From Cymbomonas tetramitiformis (Eukaryota; Chlorophyta; Pyramimonadophyceae; Pyramimonadales; Pyramimonadaceae), in assembly GCA_001247695.2 (NCBI GenBank), contig LGRX02015630.1, positions 1 to 13,449 of the forward strand: DNA of 13,449 nt, given 5' to 3'. The notes below the pieces were generated by a model. That model saw nothing but the letters and a program-made list of their open reading frames with translations. It did no database searches and had not been told where the DNA came from. Position 1 is the first letter of the stretch; each line of letters begins with the position of its first letter. The translations under genes were made by a program, and so were the position numbers. Positions 7,818 through 13,449 of this stretch are shown one piece after another.

Positions 7818-8556
7818 TGTTGGAATCTGGGCTTGCATGTAATAGTTCAGCGTTCGATAACAGGGTATCAGAATTTTAAAAATTTTGTAGCCCTACGATC
7901 TTATGCTGTGTTGAGAATTGCTCGATCAGTTACCGGCACCAGTGGATATTAATGATGCTTATGATCAGTCGCGAGTGTTAAGTTCGTTCGATTCCGAGAT
8001 TGTACCATCATATGCACGCGTTTGCGACAGCTGTAACAAACGCCGGCTTCTCATGGTACCGCGCCGGGTTTGTTCAGCTGGTGACACGCATGACAGTGGT
8101 GACAGCATGACAGGCTTTACGAAGATGACCATCTGTGAGATGCAGACTTGTCAGAGAAGATATGGTCACCATCAGGTGACCAGGAATGATAAGACGAAGA
8201 TGGCAGTGACTCCTTTGCCGCTGACGTGTCAGTCAGAATGCGGTAAACGGTAACATTGTTAGAGCTGGCATGGGATAATGACTTTCCATTGGCCAGATGA
8301 AGATTTAAGGGCTAGAACCCGTTACAGTTTTGGGAAATGTGACAGGACATTGAGATATAAGTAGACTCTGACCGAAGGTCAGGCTAGTGGACTCATTATT
8401 GTTTTGCCTTCGCAAGTACTAGGTGGCTGTTCGCGTGCCAGTGCTAGAGTGCTAAGACAGTTCTGCTCACAGCTTTCGTACACACAATAATTCGTATTTT
8501 GTGATATAATATCAATTTTGATGGATATATTTTACTGCTGTTTTCATACTTTTTCA
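7818..8556 (+). repeat. 3' LTR (739-bp model), TG...CA
   Basis: Begins TGTTGGAATC right after the polypurine tract and ends TTTTTCA at 8556, directly followed by another TGTTGGAATC. On this model the LTR is 739 bp with standard TG/CA ends. An AT-rich GATATAATATC near 8503-8513 could be a TATA-type promoter element. A short hairpin lies at CTGACCGAAGGTCAG (about 8369-8383). No open frame here is convincing. The alternative is that the LTR is only 212 bp (7818-8029, also TG...CA), because exactly that segment recurs downstream. Confidence 0.6.
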
Positions 8557-8768
8557 TGTTGGAATCTGGGCTTGCATGTAATAGTTCAGCGTTCGATAAC
8601 AGGGTATCAGAATTTTAAAAATTTTGTAGCCCTACGATCTTATGCTGTGTTGAGAATTGCTCGATCAGTTACCGACACCAGTGGATATTAATGATGCTTA
8701 TGATCAGTCGCGAGTGTTAAGTTCGTTCGATTCCGAGATTGTACCATCATATGCACGCGTTTGCGACA
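8557..8768 (+). repeat. Second copy of the first 212 bp of the LTR
   Basis: Identical to 7818-8029 except for one substitution (G at 7936, A at 8675), at an offset of 739 bp. It starts TG and ends CA. It is either the truncated start of a second LTR joined head-to-tail to the first, or a complete 212-bp solo LTR. No clear target duplication flanks it, and the sequence after 8768 is unlike that after 8029. Confidence 0.9.
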
Positions 8769-11060
8769 CTTTGAACCGATGCAGATTCGCTCGAATCAGA
8801 AATGCATAAAACTTGCGCATGATCCCTTTACAGTCTAAAATCTTGGAAAAAACAAAACGAAAGGATAACCCCTTAAGTATGGCACCAAATGGATGAATTT
8901 ATTGCTGAAATAGGGGTACAAATCGCTGAAAATGGAGGTATTCCCCTCGAAATCACATATGGGTATTATATATATTCTTCATCGGGGTGATCTAACGGAC
9001 ATTTTGATACCCTAAAAATCACAATCGGACGACTTTGATATGTCGTGTGGCGTCTCTACATGCAGCTTTGTCCTTTGAACTTATGGGCATAACTATTAAC
9101 TTATCGTTATGGGAGAAATTTCCGATGGCTTATACACGCCATGATCGATGATGAGATATGGCCCGATTTCCGATGTACTAGTTTTAGTGGGCTAAGCTGT
9201 ATAAATCTCTGTTATGAAGGCGAAGATTCGCAGGATGGGGCCGCAGCCGCAAGGCTGCCGCAAGACTGTTGTTTACGAACTTATACTACAGTATAAATAC
9301 AAGCCAAGAAGGGCAGCCAGAAATGTATTACTTATAAATGTTAAATGGGCAGAAATAGTGTATGTAAACGAAGCGATAGGGTTTTACGAATTGTTTTACG
9401 CAGGGGAAGATAATATAACTTGACTACGGCTTTGTAACTTTATATTTATATGCTCGTTGTTTTAAACTTTTTTAAATATGTCGATGTTTAATATCAAAAT
9501 AAATATGCCCTACCGTAGTATATATTTATGCCCCTTCGCTTGTAAAAAATGTGCAAACCCACGCCAGCACCTGCACTCGACTGACAAGTGTCTGTTGTAC
9601 AGTCGGAGTGTCACACACGACAGACGAGAGACACGAGAGACGCGTCAAGCGTCAGATCATTCGATTGGAGTCGGATGGCCTTATTCGCTTGAGATATGAA
9701 AATCGAACTCGAAACTGAAGTCTTTCCCGCGAATGCTCAGAAGAAATTTCGATAAGGTCCCCTCATGCGACAGCTGCATCTTTCTTGCTGATACAGAGAT
9801 ATTCACTACGTTTGTAGGCATCTACACATGAGGAATATCGGTTTCGACTAGGAAGGGCAGCTCAAGTTGCCGTTGGCGTTGCTGTGCACTGCAGAAAAAA
9901 TGCAACAGCACTGATCCACTGCGATACAGAGCACAAGCAGCGGTATGCTAGGTGGCAAGCGTGTCCTTACGTCGCCTGTGTGAAAAGAAATGTCAGACAA
10001 ATATGGTGCGTAGTACTGGATCTCCACGTTTTATAGCACGGTAGGACTTTTACGTCGGGAAGCGCGGGAAACAACAACGAAGCTATCCTTTTATGAGAGT
10101 TGCGACGAATGAGTTTACGCGGCTAGCGCGAATTTTCTTTTCGCTTGAATAGTTTTGAAGATAAGATACGTTGGGAAGTGTGCTTCCTTGGCGCCAAAGC
10201 GTGAAGATCTCTCAACATGAGAATCCTTCCGAGTCTTATACTAGAAACTGATGCGTGCAGGTGCAAATGCAACGCCTGCTACTTCCTGCATTGATACTGT
10301 CGACATCCATTTGCTTCATACTTCAACGTATCAACGTCGCCAATGACCTACCCGTCGTGACCAGACCGATAATCTCGAAGGTTCGTGCGCCTGCCCTGCG
10401 ATTCTGCACACCGACAGACATCTCTAGCACTGGATATCAATTCGTCCCTTGATATCGGACGTTTGCTGGGAACGGATACTTATCGATATCGAAATGCCTT
10501 TGGCTCCTCTCATGTGCTGACAGTGTCAAACTGCTTTATCGTTCCATTTTATTTCACTCACATTCCAGTTCTGCTTCAGATATTTTCTCAACTTGTGGAG
10601 ACTGTGTCCACATCGGTTATGTCGAAGCTTTTGCTCCCCTGTCAGGCCATAGTGCATGAATATGTATGCAACCTGACATGGCTGAACATACACAACCGTG
10701 TATGTGATATTACATGCATACTTATCACGTGGTGGCTCGTTCCACTGTGTTAAAAATTGCGCACCTCTTGGATGTCAAGAGGCTATACAGCAATGCATCC
10801 CTACCGCTCGGCAGGGATCTCGGCGACGTCTTGTTTTAATTGTGTTTGCGAAGCGTGACTCCTTGAATGCCGGGCGCAACATTGTGGGAGTTATGCACTC
10901 GCATGCGTCTCGAATTTCCGTCAGCCCTTTCGTGCCCTTTCTCCCTAGCACTTAGCGAACGACGAAGGAGACTGTAGATCGAGTTGCGCCGGTCTTGGAG
11001 CACTGCGGCTCGGGTTTTGGCTTTGCCGGATCGCACTCAGCCTGCAGGCCTCGCACTTGA
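8769..11060. other. AT-richer stretch with no supported gene
   Basis: About 2.3 kb of lower-GC sequence without convincing coding frames. The only items seen are: a perfect 6-bp stem with a GCAA loop at 9243-9258; a 69-codon frame at 9214-9423 without recognisable features; and a 61-codon ATG frame at 10267-10452 whose start (RLLLPALILSTSICFIL) could be a signal anchor, perhaps a first exon of the downstream gene. No tRNA, rRNA or transposase was recognised. It may contain the promoter and 5' exons of the gene that follows. Confidence 0.5.
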
Positions 11061-12175
11061 AGGTTTCGTGGCATAAGCCGAGGCGCGGAATGGCCCCGTC
11101 AGCCTCGGACCCGTGACGCACGTCAACTGAGGAACCGGCCGTCCGAGCGCCGCGCACAGGTGATCGGAGCCGATCGCGCGGAGGTGGTTCTGCTCCACGG
11201 CGCACCGCTCCGAAGTGACGCTGACGTCGAGAGCAGCGCGGCAGACGGAGCCGAGGATTCCGACCAGGCCATCGTGGTGCAGTTTGCGGCCAACGCCACC
11301 GATGTATCGGACTCGGAGCGCTTCGGGCTGCGGACGCGGCGGAGTCGGGAGACACATCACCATCGCGTGGAGGTGCTGAAGAAGCTCGAGCTGCAGAAGG
11401 CCTCCGGAGGCTCACTAGTGGACCGCCGCGCAGTCGAAGACAGCAGCGAGCTCCACCCCTTGGAGGAGGCCTCCAAGGACGTTGCGCCGGACGATGCTGG
11501 CGAGCCGGCCTTGCCTGACGCCTTGGATGCGCTCAAGCTACTGGCTGACCAGGAGCTGGTATCAGAAGGCACGGAAGGGGCTGCTGGGGAGGCTCCAACA
11601 GGCCGCGCTGAGGGGAGCGCCAGGGAGGTGGCTGTCAGCGAGGAGTTGGAAGGCGGCACAGAGGGGGTTTCCACAGAGCATGTGGCAGACAGCGCAGAGG
11701 GGTTTGCTGCGAAGGGGGCTATCACAGAGCATGTGGCAGACAGCGCAGAGGGGTTTGCTCCGAAGGGGGTTATCACAGAGCTTGTGGCAGACAGCGCAGA
11801 GGGGTTTGCTCCGAATAAGGCCGTGGAGGGTATGGAGCGAGATGTAGACGAGGGCAGTGGAGGAGTAGTGACGGGGCAGGACGACGAGGATGCAGCATCA
11901 GGGGAAGAGGCGCGCGGGCTCGAGGGGAGGAACAGCGGGGCAGGGACGCCCGATGCGGAGCAGGCGGGCTCTGGGGCAGGGACACGCGGCGCGGGGACAC
12001 CAAGCAATGCGGCAGGTTCGCCGATGCAAGGGTCGCATGCGGAAGTAGATGCAGTCCTGGAGGGACTGGCGCCAGGGCGCATGGCGCCTGAGGCGGACCC
12101 TGCCGAGCTTCCACTCCCAACACTGTCTGAGGACGATCTGGAGGAGGAGCTGGAGGTGGTGGTCACCACGGTCGC
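11061..12175 (+). CDS. Acidic, repeat-rich protein of unknown function, exon-like segment
   Basis: Not recognised. The frame is open from 11061 (after TGA 11058-11060) to 12491 without an early ATG, so it is read as an internal or 3' exon rather than a whole gene. The residues are rich in E, D, A, G and S, with a basic RRSRETHHH patch and an LKKLELQ helix near 11330-11400. A 17-residue repeat follows, then an EEDD-rich end (DDLEEELEVVV). Composition suggests a disordered, negatively charged protein. Coding style changes near 12176, where the frame turns into proline/histidine-rich sequence. A GT at 12176-12177 is a candidate splice donor in the right phase for the next exon. The high GC keeps the reverse strand open too, so strand choice rests on composition and repeats. 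Confidence 0.45.
11673..11825 (+). repeat. 51-bp tandem repeat encoding 17 residues, three copies
   Basis: Copies start at 11673, 11724 and 11775. Each encodes TE(H/L)VADSAEGFA followed by a five-residue variable end. Copies differ by a few substitutions, and the period is a multiple of three, so the frame is kept. This supports this strand and frame as the coding one. Confidence 0.9.
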
Positions 12176-12209
12176 GTATCCTCCGCCTGGGGTTCAGGAT
12201 GGCGCCTCC

Positions 12210-12354
12210 GAAACCTGGCCCTCCCCCGCGCCACTACCCCGGCGCACCGCAGTTCCGCCCCCTCCCCGCCGCCCTCCCCATCTCCTCCTCCTCCATCCAG
12301 TCCGCCACCCCCTTCACCTTTGCCACTCCCTCCAACCTTGTCATCGCTGTTCAG
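12210..12354 (+). promoter_or_regulatory. Pyrimidine-rich tract ending in a candidate splice acceptor
   Basis: About 145 nt of C/T-rich sequence ending CTGTTCAG at 12354, a strong-looking 3' splice site. With a donor at 12176 it would define a 179-nt intron that correctly moves the frame from the acidic exon to the LEDP-repeat exon. Read as coding in that second frame, it would give an SPPPP-type proline-rich stretch, common in green algal proteins, so exon status is an alternative. Confidence 0.4.
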
Positions 12355-12562
12355 TGTGTGGGATCGAGCGGATCTGCGGCGCGGAGAGAACGCCGAGGTG
12401 CATCTCGATGCGGAACCCCTCGAGGACCCCCTCGAGGACCCCCTCGAGGACCCCCTCGAGGACCCCCTCGAGGACCCCCTCGAGGAGCTGACGAAGGAGC
12501 TCGCTCGTGAGGAAATCGAGGAGGTCCCCGTTCTGCAGCTCGACCCCCTCGAGGAGATAGAG
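12355..12562 (+). CDS. Exon-like segment with LEDP repeats, same gene
   Basis: The frame reads VWDRADLRRGENAEVHLDAE, then five LEDP repeats, then LEELTKELAREEIEEVP and LDPLEEIE, an acidic, helical style like the upstream exon. The same frame is open from 12131 to a stop at 12686-12688, but the last 40 residues look non-coding. A donor at 12563 (GAG then GTGCGA) is compatible with the next segment. Boundaries are candidates only. Confidence 0.4.
12419..12490 (+). repeat. 12-bp tandem repeat CTCGAGGACCCC
   Basis: Five perfect copies from 12419 to 12478, then a partial sixth (CTCGAGGAGCTG). Each contains the hexamer CTCGAG. In the favoured frame it encodes LEDP. Because 12 is a multiple of three, all frames stay open, which creates several false open frames on both strands. 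Confidence 0.95.
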
Positions 12563-13032
12563 GTGCGAGGCGTCATCGACCGGCCAACTCCTGCTCCCTT
12601 CAGTTTCCTGGCCTCTGCCCCACGCTGCAACCTGTCCCACCGGTCATCACCTGGCCACCGATTTTCCTTGCGCGCGGGCGGTGCTTGATGGTTCTGATGA
12701 CCGGAACGATCATGGGATTGCGCTAAAAGGATCCGGCGGTGGGATTTTCAACAGTTGAGTCCATTATCAAACGCACAGCATCGGATCGGTCATCAGGAAT
12801 TGCACAATTGGATTGATCGACGGCAAGCGAACATGCAGGCCGCGTATCGGATCCCGGGTCACCGGACTCTTGGGTGCGCGAGGCGCATCCTGTGGTCATG
12901 TTGGGGCGTTGCTTTGGAGGCCGAATGCGATTCGGCGGGAGGAGATCTATTATCATGTTTCCGTTGCAATGAAGGGGGGTGAGGGAGGGGCGGGTGGTGG
13001 GGCAGTCACCCTGGCGGTCGCGGGCGCACCAG

Positions 13033-13278
13033 ATTGTCAGCACGTCAGCGAGCATCCCGAACATTGTGCTCCCCGGAACATCGGCGGTGCATTTCGACCT
13101 GGGAAACGAGGACCAATCAATTGTGCATCGGTCACGCGTGGCCGATGAGGTGTCTCTGGAGGACTGCGAGAGGGAGGAGCTCGCCCAAGGTGCCTCGGAG
13201 CAGCGGTTTGACCTTGCGAAGGAGGTGCGCCCCCCTAATGCGCTTCCCACCGACAAGCCAAGGAAACTGCCAGGTTGA
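13033..13278 (+). CDS. Terminal exon-like segment, same gene
   Basis: The frame reads IVSTSASIPNIVLPGTSAVHF, DLGNEDQSIVHRSR, and EVSLEDCEREELAQGASEQRFDLAKEV, ending KLPG and TGA at 13276-13278. The composition is ordinary and protein-like, unlike the preceding 300 bp. A CACCAG ending at 13032 is a candidate acceptor in the correct phase for the donor at 12563 (470-nt intron). No domain is recognised. The last codons resemble a piece of the following 62-bp repeat. Confidence 0.4.
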   Translation: MVSTSASIPNIVLPGTSAVHFDLGNEDQSIVHRSRVADEVSLEDCEREELAQGASEQRFDLAKEVRPPNALPTDKPRKLPG

Positions 13279-13281
13279 TTC

Positions 13282-13287
13282 AATAAA
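13282..13287 (+). terminator. AATAAA, possible polyadenylation signal
   Basis: AATAAA lies four bases after the stop codon of the preceding exon-like segment. It is unusually close to the stop and could be chance; green algae often use other signals such as TGTAA. Confidence 0.25.
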
Positions 13288-13449
13288 CAGGGGTTGGCTG
13301 CATGCCCGGCTTGTGGCACATAGGGAGCAAAAGTAATTGCCAGGTAATGCAGGTGTTGGCTGCATGCCCGGCTTGTGGCACATAGGGAGCAAAAGTAATT
13401 GCCAGGTAATGCAGGGGTTGGCCGCATGCCCGGCTTGTGACACATGGGG
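13288..13449. repeat. 62-bp tandem repeat, at least 2.6 copies
   Basis: Copies start at 13288, 13350 and 13412; the third runs off the window. The first two differ at one base near the start (CAGGGG against CAGGTG), and the third has two further substitutions. A diverged fragment (AACTGCCAGGTTG, about 13265-13277) lies just before and overlaps the last codons of the preceding frame. The period is not a multiple of three, so coding is unlikely. Confidence 0.95.

Larger units (their letters stand above)
912..8556 (+). mobile_element. 5'-truncated Ty3/gypsy-like LTR retrotransposon with two methyltransferase domains
   Basis: Domain order on the + strand is RT, RNase H, C5-cytosine methyltransferase, integrase (HHCC zinc domain, DDE core, SH3-like tail), PHD finger, adenine-type methyltransferase, polypurine tract, LTR. 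RT-RNase H-integrase order is that of Ty3/gypsy elements. The cytosine methyltransferase sits between RNase H and integrase, and the PHD and second methyltransferase follow integrase. gag, aspartic protease, primer-binding site and 5' LTR are not in the window: the open frame starts at 912 (after a TAA at 909-911) against the palindromic array. The pol frame is interrupted by a 648-bp insertion in RT and by three frameshifts, so this copy cannot make a full polyprotein as it stands. The lack of nonsense codons elsewhere suggests a young copy. The right end is given as 8556 on the 739-bp LTR model; 8029 is the alternative. Confidence 0.9.

Noticed and set aside
8053..8070. TGGTACCGCGCCGGG as a tRNA primer-binding site after a 212-bp LTR
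   Set aside because: It lies about 24 bases from the repeat end, too far for a usual primer-binding site, and the matching tRNA end is not one I recognise.
7918..8253. 111-codon plus-strand frame with CDSCNKRR in the LTR region
   Set aside because: It lies across the repeat boundary in the LTR, lacks a proper start, and does not complete a zinc finger.
9214..9423. 69-codon frame as a small gene
   Set aside because: No domain, no clear context, and a length expected by chance in this region.
11357..12169. Minus-strand frame of 270 codons rich in Ser, Ala and Pro
   Set aside because: Low-complexity shadow of a high-GC acidic plus-strand frame; the 51-bp repeat reads more sensibly on the plus strand.
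12723..13445. Minus-strand frame of 240 codons over the right end
   Set aside because: Much of it is the 62-bp non-coding repeat read in shifting frames; no domain is visible and the plus frame looks more protein-like.

Overview
This is eukaryotic nuclear DNA. It carries a Ty3/gypsy-type LTR retrotransposon with a long, fused pol region, a non-autonomous DNA transposon inserted in it, simple and palindromic tandem repeats, and a GC-rich gene that reads as several exons. Bacterial operon structure and ribosome binding sites are absent. Proline-rich SPPPP runs, high-GC coding with low-complexity acidic stretches, and a methyltransferase-bearing retrotransposon suggest a unicellular alga, most likely of the green lineage. 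That assignment is an inference; no gene here fixes the species.

Layout. 1-907: a dense array of palindromic units built on TTTTCAGG(G/C)CCTGAAAA, which thins out into scattered units plus a second motif, TTCAGGGGGCA. 912-7780: the retrotransposon pol region on the + strand. The visible order is reverse transcriptase (RT), RNase H, C5-cytosine DNA methyltransferase (Dnmt3/DRM-like in style), integrase zinc domain, integrase DDE core, SH3-like integrase tail, PHD finger, and a second SAM-dependent methyltransferase resembling N6-adenine enzymes. gag, protease and the 5' LTR are absent; the element is cut off where the palindromic array begins. The reading frame is broken by a 648-bp MITE-like insertion inside RT (1653-2300) and by three frameshifts, each lying in a short homopolymer or dinucleotide run. 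No in-frame nonsense codon was found elsewhere. 7806-7817 is a polypurine tract directly followed by an LTR starting TG at 7818. The first 212 bp of this LTR recur at 8557-8768 with one mismatch, so the LTR end is ambiguous (739-bp LTR in tandem with a partial second LTR, or two 212-bp LTRs).

8769-11060 is AT-richer DNA with no gene I can support. 11061-13278 looks like the 3' part of a multi-exon gene for an acidic, repeat-rich protein of unknown function, with a 51-bp (17-residue) repeat and a 12-bp (LEDP) repeat. 13288-13449 is a 62-bp tandem repeat that begins just after its stop codon and runs off the window.

How it works together: RT, RNase H and integrase are the standard machinery for copying and inserting an LTR element. 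The PHD finger could read histone tails to steer integration. The two methyltransferase domains could mark the element's own DNA, or the host's, on cytosine and possibly adenine. Cytosine methyltransferases carried by retrotransposons are known from dinoflagellates and charophytes; the combination with a PHD finger and a second, adenine-type methyltransferase domain is the most notable thing in this window.
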